DNA of 64,000 bases from Pseudeuparius sepicola (GCA_963920635.1 OY987308.1:3538225-3602224); one strand, 5' to 3'. Shown: positions 1 to 15,488, counted from the stretch's first letter. Program-made: numbers and translations. Notes: generated from the letters alone by a model not told the origin.

Positions 1-3000
1 CGACCTCTGGTGACGACCAGTGGTACCCTAAATTATTATATATTGGCGCACCAAATTAATATATCGTGTTTTGATATATTTTTTTGCGTTTACTGTAATA
101 TATACTTTTGGGCGATGCGTAATATATAAATTTGACTACAAAAAGATTATTCACGCAAATTTCTATAAATAATATCATATAAAAAAATATTTCGACTTCG
201 GGCTTCTGCCCTTTCTGCTGCAGCGTTGCCGGTGCACTTTAGGGATGCGCGGCGCGACCTCTGGTGACGACCAGTGGTACCCTAAATTATTATATATTGG
301 CGCACCAAATTAATATATCGTGTTTTGATATATTTTTTTGCGTTTACTGTAATATATACTTTTGGGCGATGCGTAATATATAAATTTGACTACAAAAAGA
401 TTATTCACGCAAATTTCTATAAATAATATCATATAAAAAAATATTTCGACTTCGGGCTTCTGCCCTTTCTGCTGCAGCGTTGCCGGTGCACTTTAGGGAT
501 GCGCGGCGCGACCTCTGGTGACGACCGGTGGTACCCTAAATTATTATATATTGGCGCACCAAATTAATATATCGTGTTTTGATAAATTTTTTTGCGTTTA
601 CTGTAATATATACTTTTGGGCGATGCGTAATATATAAATTTGACTACAAAAAGATTATTCACGCAAATTTCTATAAATAATATCATATAAAAAAATATTT
701 CGACTTCGGGCTTCTGCCCTTTCTGCTGCAGCGTTGCCGGTGCACTTTAGGGATGCGCGGCGCGACCTCTGGTGACGACCGGTGGTACCCTAAATTATTA
801 TATATTGGCGCACCAAATTAATATATCGTGTTTTGATATATTTTTTTGCGTTTACTGTAATATATACTTTTGGGCGATGCGTAATATATAAATTTGACTA
901 CAAAAAGATTATTCACGCAAATTTCTATAAATAATATCATATAAAAAAATATTTCGACTTCGGGCTTCTGCCCTTTCTGCTGCAGCGTTGCCGGTGCACT
1001 TTAGGGATGCGCGGCGCGACCTCTGGTGACGACCGGTGGTACCCTAAATTATTATATATTGGCGCACCAAATTAATATATCGTGTTTTGATAAATTTTTT
1101 TGCGTTTACTGTAATATATACTTTTGGGCGATGCGTAATATATAAATTTGACTAAGAAAAGATTATTCACGCAAATTTCTATAAATAATATCATATAAAA
1201 AAATATTTCGACTTCGGGCTTCTGCCCTTTCTGCTGCAGCGTTGCCGGTGCACTTTAGGGATGCGCGGCGCGACCTCTGGTGACGACCGGTGGTACCCTA
1301 AATTATTATATATTGGCGCACCAAATTAATATATCGTGTTTTGATAAATTTTTTTGCGTTTACTGTAATATATACTTTTGGGCGATGCGTAATATATAAA
1401 TTTGACTAAGAAAAGATTATTCACGCAAATTTCTATAAATAATATCATATAAAAAAATATTTCGACTTCGGGCTTCTGCCCTTTCTGCTGCAGCGTTGCC
1501 GGTGCACTTTAGGGATGCGCGGCGCGACCTCTGGTGACGACCGGTGGTACCCTAAATTATTATATATTGGCGCACCAAATTAATATATCGTGTTTTGATA
1601 TATTTTTTTGCGTTTACTGTAATATATACTTTTGGGCGATGCGTAATATATAAATTTGACTAAGAAAAGATTATTCACGCAAATTTCTATAAATAATATC
1701 ATATAAAAAAATATTTCGACTTCGGGCTTCTGCCCTTTCTGCTGCAGCGTTGCCGGTGCACTTTAGGGATGCGCGGCGCGACCTCTGGTGACGACCGGTG
1801 GTACCCTAAATTATTATATATTGGCGCACCAAATTAATATATCGTGTTTTGATATATTTTTTTGCGTTTACTGTAATATATACTTTTGGGCGATGCGTAA
1901 TATATAAATTTGACTAAGAAAAGATTATTCACGCAAATTTCTATAAATAATATCATATAAAAAAATATTTCGACTTCGGGCTTCTGCCCTTTCTGCTGCA
2001 GCGTTGCCGGTGCACTTTAGGGATGCGCGGCGCGACCTCTGGTGACGACCGGTGGTACCCTAAATTATTATATATTGGCGCACCAAATTAATATATCGTG
2101 TTTTGATAAATTTTTTTGCGTTTACTGTAATATATACTTTTGGGCGATGCGTAATATATAAATTTGACTAAGAAAAGATTATTCACGCAAATTTCTATAA
2201 ATAATATCATATAAAAAAATATTTCGACTTCGGGCTTCTGCCCTTTCTGCTGCAGCGTTGCCGGTGCACTTTAGGGATGCGCGGCGCGACCTCTGGTGAC
2301 GACCGGTGGTACCCTAAATTATTATATATTGGCGCACCAAATTAATATATCGTGTTTTGATATATTTTTTTGCGTTTACTGTAATATATACTTTTGGGCG
2401 ATGCGTAATATATAAATTTGACTAAGAAAAGATTATTCACGCAAATTTCTATAAATAATATCATATAAAAAAATATTTCGACTTCGGGCTTCTGCCCTTT
2501 CTGCTGCAGCGTTGCCGGTGCACTTTAGGGATGCGCGGCGCGACCTCTGGTGACGACCGGTGGTACCCTAAATTATTATATATTGGCGCACCAAATTAAT
2601 ATATCGTGTTTTGATATATTTTTTTGCGTTTACTGTAATATATACTTTTGGGCGATGCGTAATATATAAATTTGACTAAGAAAAGATTATTCACGCAAAT
2701 TTCTATAAATAATATCATATAAAAAAATATTTCGACTTCGGGCTTCTGCCCTTTCTGCTGCAGCGTTGCCGGTGCACTTTAGGGATGCGCGGCGCGACCT
2801 CTGGTGACGACCGGTGGTACCCTAAATTATTATATATTGGCGCACCAAATTAATATATCGTGTTTTGATATATTTTTTTGCGTTTACTGTAATATATACT
2901 TTTGGGCGATGCGTAATATATAAATTTGACTAAGAAAAGATTATTCACGCAAATTTCTATAAATAATATCATATAAAAAAATATTTCGACTTCGGGCTTC

Positions 3001-6000
3001 TGCCCTTTCTGCTGCAGCGTTGCCGGTGCACTTTAGGGATGCGCGGCGCGACCTCTGGTGACGACCGGTGGTACCCTAAATTATTATATATTGGCGCACC
3101 AAATTAATATATCGTGTTTTGATATATTTTTTTGCGTTTACTGTAATATATACTTTTGGGCGATGCGTAATATATAAATTTGACTAAGAAAAGATTATTC
3201 ACGCAAATTTCTATAAATAATATCATATAAAAAAATATTTCGACTTCGGGCTTCTGCCCTTTCTGCTGCAGCGTTGCCGGTGCACTTTAGGGATGCGCGG
3301 CGCGACCTCTGGTGACGACCGGTGGTACCCTAAATTATTATATATTGGCGCACCAAATTAATATATCGTGTTTTGATAAATTTTTTTGCGTTTACTGTAA
3401 TATATACTTTTGGGCGATGCGTAATATATAAATTTGACTACAAAAAGATTATTCACGCAAATTTCTATAAATAATATCATATAAAAAAATATTTCGACTT
3501 CGGGCTTCTGCCCTTTCTGCTGCAGCGTTGCCGGTGCACTTTAGGGATGCGCGGCGCGACCTCTGGTGACGACCGGTGGTACCCTAAATTATTATATATT
3601 GGCGCACCAAATTAATATATCGTGTTTTGATATATTTTTTTGCGTTTACTGTAATATATACTTTTGGGCGATGCGTAATATATAAATTTGACTACAAAAA
3701 GATTATTCACGCAAATTTCTATAAATAATATCATATAAAAAAATATTTCGACTTCGGGCTTCTGCCCTTTCTGCTGCAGCGTTGCCGGTGCACTTTAGGG
3801 ATGCGCGGCGCGACCTCTGGTGACGACCGGTGGTACCCTAAATTATTATATATTGGCGCACCAAATTAATATATCGTGTTTTGATATATTTTTTTGCGTT
3901 TACTGTAATATATACTTTTGGGCGATGCGTAATATATAAATTTGACTACAAAAAGATTATTCACGCAAATTTCTATAAATAATATCATATAAAAAAATAT
4001 TTCGACTTCGGGCTTCTGCCCTTTCTGCTGCAGCGTTGCCGGTGCACTTTAGGGATGCGCGGCGCGACCTCTGGTGACGACCGGTGGTACCCTAAATTAT
4101 TATATATTGGCGCACCAAATTAATATATCGTGTTTTGATATATTTTTTTGCGTTTACTGTAATATATACTTTTGGGCGATGCGTAATATATAAATTTGAC
4201 TACAAAAAGATTATTCACGCAAATTTCTATAAATAATATCATATAAAAAAATATTTCGACTTCGGGCTTCTGCCCTTTCTGCTGCAGCGTTGCCGGTGCA
4301 CTTTAGGGATGCGCGGCGCGACCTCTGGTGACGACCGGTGGTACCCTAAATTATTATATATTGGCGCACCAAATTAATATATCGTGTTTTGATATATTTT
4401 TTTGCGTTTACTGTAATATATACTTTTGGGCGATGCGTAATATATAAATTTGACTACAAAAAGATTATTCACGCAAATTTCTATAAATAATATCATATAA
4501 AAAAATATTTCGACTTCGGGCTTCTGCCCTTTCTGCTGCAGCGTTGCCGGTGCACTTTAGGGATGCGCGGCGCGACCTCTGGTGACGACCGGTGGTACCC
4601 TAAATTATTATATATTGGCGCACCAAATTAATATATCGTGTTTTGATATATTTTTTTGCGTTTACTGTAATATATACTTTTGGGCGATGCGTAATATATA
4701 AATTTGACTACAAAAAGATTATTCACGCAAATTTCTATAAATAATATCATATAAAAAAATATTTCGACTTCGGGCTTCTGCCCTTTCTGCTGCAGCGTTG
4801 CCGGTGCACTTTAGGGATGCGCGGCGCGACCTCTGGTGACGACCGGTGGTACCCTAAATTATTATATATTGGCGCACCAAATTAATATATCGTGTTTTGA
4901 TATATTTTTTTGCGTTTACTGTAATATATACTTTTGGGCGATGCGTAATATATAAATTTGACTACAAAAAGATTATTCACGCAAATTTCTATAAATAATA
5001 TCATATAAAAAAATATTTCGACTTCGGGCTTCTGCCCTTTCTGCTGCAGCGTTGCCGGTGCACTTTAGGGATGCGCGGCGCGACCTCTGGTGACGACCGG
5101 TGGTACCCTAAATTATTATATATTGGCGCACCAAATTAATATATCGTGTTTTGATATATTTTTTTGCGTTTACTGTAATATATACTTTTGGGCGATGCGT
5201 AATATATAAATTTGACTACAAAAAGATTATTCACGCAAATTTCTATAAATAATATCATATAAAAAAATATTTCGACTTCGGGCTTCTGCCCTTTCTGCTG
5301 CAGCGTTGCCGGTGCACTTTAGGGATGCGCGGCGCGACCTCTGGTGACGACCGGTGGTACCCTAAATTATTATATATTGGCGCACCAAATTAATATATCG
5401 TGTTTTGATATATTTTTTTGCGTTTACTGTAATATATACTTTTGGGCGATGCGTAATATATAAATTTGACTACAAAAAGATTATTCACGCAAATTTCTAT
5501 AAATAATATCATATAAAAAAATATTTCGACTTCGGGCTTCTGCCCTTTCTGCTGCAGCGTTGCCGGTGCACTTTAGGGATGCGCGGCGCGACCTCTGGTG
5601 ACGACCGGTGGTACCCTAAATTATTATATATTGGCGCACCAAATTAATATATCGTGTTTTGATAAATTTTTTTGCGTTTACTGTAATATATACTTTTGGG
5701 CGATGCGTAATATATAAATTTGACTACAAAAAGATTATTCACGCAAATTTCTATAAATAATATCATATAAAAAAATATTTCGACTTCGGGCTTCTGCCCT
5801 TTCTGCTGCAGCGTTGCCGGTGCACTTTAGGGATGCGCGGCGCGACCTCTGGTGACGACCGGTGGTACCCTAAATTATTATATATTGGCGCACCAAATTA
5901 ATATATCGTGTTTTGATATATTTTTTTGCGTTTACTGTAATATATACTTTTGGGCGATGCGTAATATATAAATTTGACTACAAAAAGATTATTCACGCAA

Positions 6001-9000
6001 ATTTCTATAAATAATATCATATAAAAAAATATTTCGACTTCGGGCTTCTGCCCTTTCTGCTGCAGCGTTGCCGGTGCACTTTAGGGATGCGCGGCGCGAC
6101 CTCTGGTGACGACCGGTGGTACCCTAAATTATTATATATTGGCGCACCAAATTAATATATCGTGTTTTGATATATTTTTTTGCGTTTACTGTAATATATA
6201 CTTTTGGGCGATGCGTAATATATAAATTTGACTAAGAAAAGATTATTCACGCAAATTTCTATAAATAATATCATATAAAAAAATATTTCGACTTCGGGCT
6301 TCTGCCCTTTCTGCTGCAGCGTTGCCGGTGCACTTTAGGGATGCGCGGCGCGACCTCTGGTGACGACCGGTGGTACCCTAAATTATTATATATTGGCGCA
6401 CCAAATTAATATATCGTGTTTTGATATATTTTTTTGCGTTTACTGTAATATATACTTTTGGGCGATGCGTAATATATAAATTTGACTAAGAAAAGATTAT
6501 TCACGCAAATTTCTATAAATAATATCATATAAAAAAATATTTCGACTTCGGGCTTCTGCCCTTTCTGCTGCAGCGTTGCCGGTGCACTTTAGGGATGCGC
6601 GGCGCGACCTCTGGTGACGACCGGTGGTACCCTAAATTATTATATATTGGCGCACCAAATTAATATATCGTGTTTTGATATATTTTTTTGCGTTTACTGT
6701 AATATATACTTTTGGGCGATGCGTAATATATAAATTTGACTACAAAAAGATTATTCACGCAAATTTCTATAAATAATATCATATAAAAAAATATTTCGAC
6801 TTCGGGCTTCTGCCCTTTCTGCTGCAGCGTTGCCGGTGCACTTTAGGGATGCGCGGCGCGACCTCTGGTGACGACCGGTGGTACCCTAAATTATTATATA
6901 TTGGCGCACCAAATTAATATATCGTGTTTTGATATATTTTTTTGCGTTTACTGTAATATATACTTTTGGGCGATGCGTAATATATAAATTTGACTACAAA
7001 AAGATTATTCACGCAAATTTCTATAAATAATATCATATAAAAAAATATTTCGACTTCGGGCTTCTGCCCTTTCTGCTGCAGCGTTGCCGGTGCACTTTAG
7101 GGATGCGCGGCGCGACCTCTGGTGACGACCGGTGGTACCCTAAATTATTATATATTGGCGCACCAAATTAATATATCGTGTTTTGATATATTTTTTTGCG
7201 TTTACTGTAATATATACTTTTGGGCGATGCGTAATATATAAATTTGACTACAAAAAGATTATTCACGCAAATTTCTATAAATAATATCATATAAAAAAAT
7301 ATTTCGACTTCGGGCTTCTGCCCTTTCTGCTGCAGCGTTGCCGGTGCACTTTAGGGATGCGCGGCGCGACCTCTGGTGACGACCGGTGGTACCCTAAATT
7401 ATTATATATTGGCGCACCAAATTAATATATCGTGTTTTGATATATTTTTTTGCGTTTACTGTAATATATACTTTTGGGCGATGCGTAATATATAAATTTG
7501 ACTACAAAAAGATTATTCACGCAAATTTCTATAAATAATATCATATAAAAAAATATTTCGACTTCGGGCTTCTGCCCTTTCTGCTGCAGCGTTGCCGGTG
7601 CACTTTAGGGATGCGCGGCGCGACCTCTGGTGACGACCGGTGGTACCCTAAATTATTATATATTGGCGCACCAAATTAATATATCGTGTTTTGATATATT
7701 TTTTTGCGTTTACTGTAATATATACTTTTGGGCGATGCGTAATATATAAATTTGACTAAGAAAAGATTATTCACGCAAATTTCTATAAATAATATCATAT
7801 AAAAAAATATTTCGACTTCGGGCTTCTGCCCTTTCTGCTGCAGCGTTGCCGGTGCACTTTAGGGATGCGCGGCGCGACCTCTGGTGACGACCGGTGGTAC
7901 CCTAAATTATTATATATTGGCGCACCAAATTAATATATCGTGTTTTGATATATTTTTTTGCGTTTACTGTAATATATACTTTTGGGCGATGCGTAATATA
8001 TAAATTTGACTAAGAAAAGATTATTCACGCAAATTTCTATAAATAATATCATATAAAAAAATATTTCGACTTCGGGCTTCTGCCCTTTCTGCTGCAGCGT
8101 TGCCGGTGCACTTTAGGGATGCGCGGCGCGACCTCTGGTGACGACCGGTGGTACCCTAAATTATTATATATTGGCGCACCAAATTAATATATCGTGTTTT
8201 GATAAATTTTTTTGCGTTTACTGTAATATATACTTTTGGGCGATGCGTAATATATAAATTTGACTAAGAAAAGATTATTCACGCAAATTTCTATAAATAA
8301 TATCATATAAAAAAATATTTCGACTTCGGGCTTCTGCCCTTTCTGCTGCAGCGTTGCCGGTGCACTTTAGGGATGCGCGGCGCGACCTCTGGTGACGACC
8401 GGTGGTACCCTAAATTATTATATATTGGCGCACCAAATTAATATATCGTGTTTTGATAAATTTTTTTGCGTTTACTGTAATATATACTTTTGGGCGATGC
8501 GTAATATATAAATTTGACTAAGAAAAGATTATTCACGCAAATTTCTATAAATAATATCATATAAAAAAATATTTCGACTTCGGGCTTCTGCCCTTTCTGC
8601 TGCAGCGTTGCCGGTGCACTTTAGGGATGCGCGGCGCGACCTCTGGTGACGACCGGTGGTACCCTAAATTATTATATATTGGCGCACCAAATTAATATAT
8701 CGTGTTTTGATAAATTTTTTTGCGTTTACTGTAATATATACTTTTGGGCGATGCGTAATATATAAATTTGACTAAGAAAAGATTATTCACGCAAATTTCT
8801 ATAAATAATATCATATAAAAAAATATTTCGACTTCGGGCTTCTGCCCTTTCTGCTGCAGCGTTGCCGGTGCACTTTAGGGATGCGCGGCGCGACCTCTGG
8901 TGACGACCGGTGGTACCCTAAATTATTATATATTGGCGCACCAAATTAATATATCGTGTTTTGATATATTTTTTTGCGTTTACTGTAATATATACTTTTG

Positions 9001-12000
9001 GGCGATGCGTAATATATAAATTTGACTAAGAAAAGATTATTCACGCAAATTTCTATAAATAATATCATATAAAAAAATATTTCGACTTCGGGCTTCTGCC
9101 CTTTCTGCTGCAGCGTTGCCGGTGCACTTTAGGGATGCGCGGCGCGACCTCTGGTGACGACCGGTGGTACCCTAAATTATTATATATTGGCGCACCAAAT
9201 TAATATATCGTGTTTTGATATATTTTTTTGCGTTTACTGTAATATATACTTTTGGGCGATGCGTAATATATAAATTTGACTAAGAAAAGATTATTCACGC
9301 AAATTTCTATAAATAATATCATATAAAAAAATATTTCGACTTCGGGCTTCTGCCCTTTCTGCTGCAGCGTTGCCGGTGCACTTTAGGGATGCGCGGCGCG
9401 ACCTCTGGTGACGACCGGTGGTACCCTAAATTATTATATATTGGCGCACCAAATTAATATATCGTGTTTTGATAAATTTTTTTGCGTTTACTGTAATATA
9501 TACTTTTGGGCGATGCGTAATATATAAATTTGACTAAGAAAAGATTATTCACGCAAATTTCTATAAATAATATCATATAAAAAAATATTTCGACTTCGGG
9601 CTTCTGCCCTTTCTGCTGCAGCGTTGCCGGTGCACTTTAGGGATGCGCGGCGCGACCTCTGGTGACGACCGGTGGTACCCTAAATTATTATATATTGGCG
9701 CACCAAATTAATATATCGTGTTTTGATATATTTTTTTGCGTTTACTGTAATATATACTTTTGGGCGATGCGTAATATATAAATTTGACTAAGAAAAGATT
9801 ATTCACGCAAATTTCTATAAATAATATCATATAAAAAAATATTTCGACTTCGGGCTTCTGCCCTTTCTGCTGCAGCGTTGCCGGTGCACTTTAGGGATGC
9901 GCGGCGCGACCTCTGGTGACGACCGGTGGTACCCTAAATTATTATATATTGGCGCACCAAATTAATATATCGTGTTTTGATAAATTTTTTTGCGTTTACT
10001 GTAATATATACTTTTGGGCGATGCGTAATATATAAATTTGACTAAGAAAAGATTATTCACGCAAATTTCTATAAATAATATCATATAAAAAAATATTTCG
10101 ACTTCGGGCTTCTGCCCTTTCTGCTGCAGCGTTGCCGGTGCACTTTAGGGATGCGCGGCGCGACCTCTGGTGACGACCGGTGGTACCCTAAATTATTATA
10201 TATTGGCGCACCAAATTAATATATCGTGTTTTGATAAATTTTTTTGCGTTTACTGTAATATATACTTTTGGGCGATGCGTAATATATAAATTTGACTAAG
10301 AAAAGATTATTCACGCAAATTTCTATAAATAATATCATATAAAAAAATATTTCGACTTCGGGCTTCTGCCCTTTCTGCTGCAGCGTTGCCGGTGCACTTT
10401 AGGGATGCGCGGCGCGACCTCTGGTGACGACCGGTGGTACCCTAAATTATTATATATTGGCGCACCAAATTAATATATCGTGTTTTGATAAATTTTTTTG
10501 CGTTTACTGTAATATATACTTTTGGGCGATGCGTAATATATAAATTTGACTAAGAAAAGATTATTCACGCAAATTTCTATAAATAATATCATATAAAAAA
10601 ATATTTCGACTTCGGGCTTCTGCCCTTTCTGCTGCAGCGTTGCCGGTGCACTTTAGGGATGCGCGGCGCGACCTCTGGTGACGACCGGTGGTACCCTAAA
10701 TTATTATATATTGGCGCACCAAATTAATATATCGTGTTTTGATAAATTTTTTTGCGTTTACTGTAATATATACTTTTGGGCGATGCGTAATATATAAATT
10801 TGACTAAGAAAAGATTATTCACGCAAATTTCTATAAATAATATCATATAAAAAAATATTTCGACTTCGGGCTTCTGCCCTTTCTGCTGCAGCGTTGCCGG
10901 TGCACTTTAGGGATGCGCGGCGCGACCTCTGGTGACGACCGGTGGTACCCTAAATTATTATATATTGGCGCACCAAATTAATATATCGTGTTTTGATAAA
11001 TTTTTTTGCGTTTACTGTAATATATACTTTTGGGCGATGCGTAATATATAAATTTGACTAAGAAAAGATTATTCACGCAAATTTCTATAAATAATATCAT
11101 ATAAAAAAATATTTCGACTTCGGGCTTCTGCCCTTTCTGCTGCAGCGTTGCCGGTGCACTTTAGGGATGCGCGGCGCGACCTCTGGTGACGACCGGTGGT
11201 ACCCTAAATTATTATATATTGGCGCACCAAATTAATATATCGTGTTTTGATAAATTTTTTTGCGTTTACTGTAATATATACTTTTGGGCGATGCGTAATA
11301 TATAAATTTGACTAAGAAAAGATTATTCACGCAAATTTCTATAAATAATATCATATAAAAAAATATTTCGACTTCGGGCTTCTGCCCTTTCTGCTGCAGC
11401 GTTGCCGGTGCACTTTAGGGATGCGCGGCGCGACCTCTGGTGACGACCGGTGGTACCCTAAATTATTATATATTGGCGCACCAAATTAATATATCGTGTT
11501 TTGATAAATTTTTTTGCGTTTACTGTAATATATACTTTTGGGCGATGCGTAATATATAAATTTGACTAAGAAAAGATTATTCACGCAAATTTCTATAAAT
11601 AATATCATATAAAAAAATATTTCGACTTCGGGCTTCTGCCCTTTCTGCTGCAGCGTTGCCGGTGCACTTTAGGGATGCGCGGCGCGACCTCTGGTGACGA
11701 CCGGTGGTACCCTAAATTATTATATATTGGCGCACCAAATTAATATATCGTGTTTTGATAAATTTTTTTGCGTTTACTGTAATATATACTTTTGGGCGAT
11801 GCGTAATATATAAATTTGACTAAGAAAAGATTATTCACGCAAATTTCTATAAATAATATCATATAAAAAAATATTTCGACTTCGGGCTTCTGCCCTTTCT
11901 GCTGCAGCGTTGCCGGTGCACTTTAGGGATGCGCGGCGCGACCTCTGGTGACGACCGGTGGTACCCTAAATTATTATATATTGGCGCACCAAATTAATAT

Positions 12001-15000
12001 ATCGTGTTTTGATAAATTTTTTTGCGTTTACTGTAATATATACTTTTGGGCGATGCGTAATATATAAATTTGACTAAGAAAAGATTATTCACGCAAATTT
12101 CTATAAATAATATCATATAAAAAAATATTTCGACTTCGGGCTTCTGCCCTTTCTGCTGCAGCGTTGCCGGTGCACTTTAGGGATGCGCGGCGCGACCTCT
12201 GGTGACGACCGGTGGTACCCTAAATTATTATATATTGGCGCACCAAATTAATATATCGTGTTTTGATAAATTTTTTTGCGTTTACTGTAATATATACTTT
12301 TGGGCGATGCGTAATATATAAATTTGACTAAGAAAAGATTATTCACGCAAATTTCTATAAATAATATCATATAAAAAAATATTTCGACTTCGGGCTTCTG
12401 CCCTTTCTGCTGCAGCGTTGCCGGTGCACTTTAGGGATGCGCGGCGCGACCTCTGGTGACGACCGGTGGTACCCTAAATTATTATATATTGGCGCACCAA
12501 ATTAATATATCGTGTTTTGATAAATTTTTTTGCGTTTACTGTAATATATACTTTTGGGCGATGCGTAATATATAAATTTGACTAAGAAAAGATTATTCAC
12601 GCAAATTTCTATAAATAATATCATATAAAAAAATATTTCGACTTCGGGCTTCTGCCCTTTCTGCTGCAGCGTTGCCGGTGCACTTTAGGGATGCGCGGCG
12701 CGACCTCTGGTGACGACCGGTGGTACCCTAAATTATTATATATTGGCGCACCAAATTAATATATCGTGTTTTGATATATTTTTTTGCGTTTACTGTAATA
12801 TATACTTTTGGGCGATGCGTAATATATAAATTTGACTAAGAAAAGATTATTCACGCAAATTTCTATAAATAATATCATATAAAAAAATATTTCGACTTCG
12901 GGCTTCTGCCCTTTCTGCTGCAGCGTTGCCGGTGCACTTTAGGGATGCGCGGCGCGACCTCTGGTGACGACCGGTGGTACCCTAAATTATTATATATTGG
13001 CGCACCAAATTAATATATCGTGTTTTGATAAATTTTTTTGCGTTTACTGTAATATATACTTTTGGGCGATGCGTAATATATAAATTTGACTAAGAAAAGA
13101 TTATTCACGCAAATTTCTATAAATAATATCATATAAAAAAATATTTCGACTTCGGGCTTCTGCCCTTTCTGCTGCAGCGTTGCCGGTGCACTTTAGGGAT
13201 GCGCGGCGCGACCTCTGGTGACGACCGGTGGTACCCTAAATTATTATATATTGGCGCACCAAATTAATATATCGTGTTTTGATATATTTTTTTGCGTTTA
13301 CTGTAATATATACTTTTGGGCGATGCGTAATATATAAATTTGACTAAGAAAAGATTATTCACGCAAATTTCTATAAATAATATCATATAAAAAAATATTT
13401 CGACTTCGGGCTTCTGCGCTTTCTGCTGCAGCGTTGCCGGTGCACTTTAGGGATGCGCGGCGCGACCTCTGGTGACGACCGGTGGTACCCTAAATTATTA
13501 TATATTGGCGCACCAAATTAATATATCGTGTTTTGATATATTTTTTTGCGTTTACTGTAATATATACTTTTGGGCGATGCGTAATATATAAATTTGACTA
13601 AGAAAAGATTATTCACGCAAATTTCTATAAATAATATCATATAAAAAAATATTTCGACTTCGGGCTTCTGCGCTTTCTGCTGCAGCGTTGCCGGTGCACT
13701 TTAGGGATGCGCGGCGCGACCTCTGGTGACGACCGGTGGTACCCTAAATTATTATATATTGGCGCACCAAATTAATATATCGTGTTTTGATATATTTTTT
13801 TGCGTTTACTGTAATATATACTTTTGGGCGATGCGTAATATATAAATTTGACTAAGAAAAGATTATTCACGCAAATTTCTATAAATAATATCATATAAAA
13901 AAATATTTCGACTTCGGGCTTCTGCGCTTTCTGCTGCAGCGTTGCCGGTGCACTTTAGGGATGCGCGGCGCGACCTCTGGTGACGACCGGTGGTACCCTA
14001 AATTATTATATATTGGCGCACCAAATTAATATATCGTGTTTTGATATATTTTTTTGCGTTTACTGTAATATATACTTTTGGGCGATGCGTAATATATAAA
14101 TTTGACTAAGAAAAGATTATTCACGCAAATTTCTATAAATAATATCATATAAAAAAATATTTCGACTTCGGGCTTCTGCGCTTTCTGCTGCAGCGTTGCC
14201 GGTGCACTTTAGGGATGCGCGGCGCGACCTCTGGTGACGACCGGTGGTACCCTAAATTATTATATATTGGCGCACCAAATTAATATATCGTGTTTTGATA
14301 TATTTTTTTGCGTTTACTGTAATATATACTTTTGGGCGATGCGTAATATATAAATTTGACTAAGAAAAGATTATTCACGCAAATTTCTATAAATAATATC
14401 ATATAAAAAAATATTTCGACTTCGGGCTTCTGCCCTTTCTGCTGCAGCGTTGCCGGTGCACTTTAGGGATGCGCGGCGCGACCTCTGGTGACGACCGGTG
14501 GTACCCTAAATTATTATATATTGGCGCACCAAATTAATATATCGTGTTTTGATATATTTTTTTGCGTTTACTGTAATATATACTTTTGGGCGATGCGTAA
14601 TATATAAATTTGACTAAGAAAAGATTATTCACGCAAATTTCTATAAATAATATCATATAAAAAAATATTTCGACTTCGGGCTTCTGCCCTTTCTGCTGCA
14701 GCGTTGCCGGTGCACTTTAGGGATGCGCGGCGCGACCTCTGGTGACGACCGGTGGTACCCTAAATTATTATATATTGGCGCACCAAATTAATATATCGTG
14801 TTTTGATATATTTTTTTGCGTTTACTGTAATATATACTTTTGGGCGATGCGTAATATATAAATTTGACTAAGAAAAGATTATTCACGCAAATTTCTATAA
14901 ATAATATCATATAAAAAAATATTTCGACTTCGGGCTTCTGCCCTTTCTGCTGCAGCGTTGCCGGTGCACTTTAGGGATGCGCGGCGCGACCTCTGGTGAC

Positions 15001-15165
15001 GACCGGTGGTACCCTAAATTATTATATATTGGCGCACCAAATTAATATATCGTGTTTTGATATATTTTTTTGCGTTTACTGTAATATATACTTTTGGGCG
15101 ATGCGTAATATATAAATTTGACTACAAAAAGATTATTCACGCAAATTTCTATAAATATCATATTA
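1..15165. repeat. 254-bp tandem satellite array, 59 full monomers plus one broken monomer
   Basis: The same unit starts at 1, 255, 509 and so on to 14987, always exactly 254 bp apart. The array extends off the left edge. Each monomer has a GC-rich block of about 100 bp, which includes a GGGC-TTCT-GCCC hairpin and the palindrome ACCGGT inside GGTGACGACCGGTGGTACC, and an AT-rich block of about 150 bp with runs of TAATATATA. Monomers differ at only a few sites: CCAGTGG against CCGGTGG (first two monomers only), GATATATT against GATAAATT, ACTACAAAA against ACTAAGAAA, and CTGCCC against CTGCGC. The variants occur in runs of neighbouring monomers, which indicates local homogenisation. The last monomer loses identity at about 15150. 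No open reading frame or RNA gene is seen in the unit. Confidence 0.98.
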
Positions 15166-15258
15166 AAAAAATATATTAGCGCGAGAAATTTATATATTCA
15201 AAAATAATAATTTAGTCCGAAATGGCGCCTCATATTCCATCGTCTAAGCAAATCTAAA

Positions 15259-15408
15259 ATGAACTCTCCTGGAGTTTATTTATTTAATCATCTTCCTCCC
15301 GACAACCAATCTCTCGGCAGCGTCAAATTTAAGGAACGTATTGAAGAATTGTTACTGCAACATTGTTTTTACCCCGTGGATCTATTTTTAGCGGAGAATT
15401 GGCAGTGA
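15259..15408 (+). pseudogene. LINE (non-LTR retrotransposon) reverse-transcriptase C-terminal scrap
   Basis: A 49-codon frame directly after the satellite reads like the extreme C-terminus of CR1/jockey/R1-type reverse transcriptases: a LFNHLP block, then VKFKERIEELLLQHCFY, then a PVDLFLAENW end and a stop codon. In these families the conserved tail has the form 'FN.LP...s..FK..l...L....FYsvdEFL'. No catalytic domain lies upstream because the satellite begins there, so this is a 5'-truncated relic. The family call is by general resemblance only and could be another retroelement. Confidence 0.4.
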
Positions 15409-15488
15409 ACATATTTGTGTTTGTGCACTTATTTTTTTAACAGCATCATTATTTAGTATTCAAATTGTACAGGGTGGCTCACTATATA

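Noticed and set aside
1..254. A hammerhead ribozyme in the 254-bp monomer
   Set aside because: The minus strand has GGGC-AGAA-GCCC followed by GAAG, superficially like helix II plus GAA, but the preceding bases do not fit CUGANGA and position 15.1 is G. The plus strand CTGGTGA lacks the invariant A and a following GAAA.
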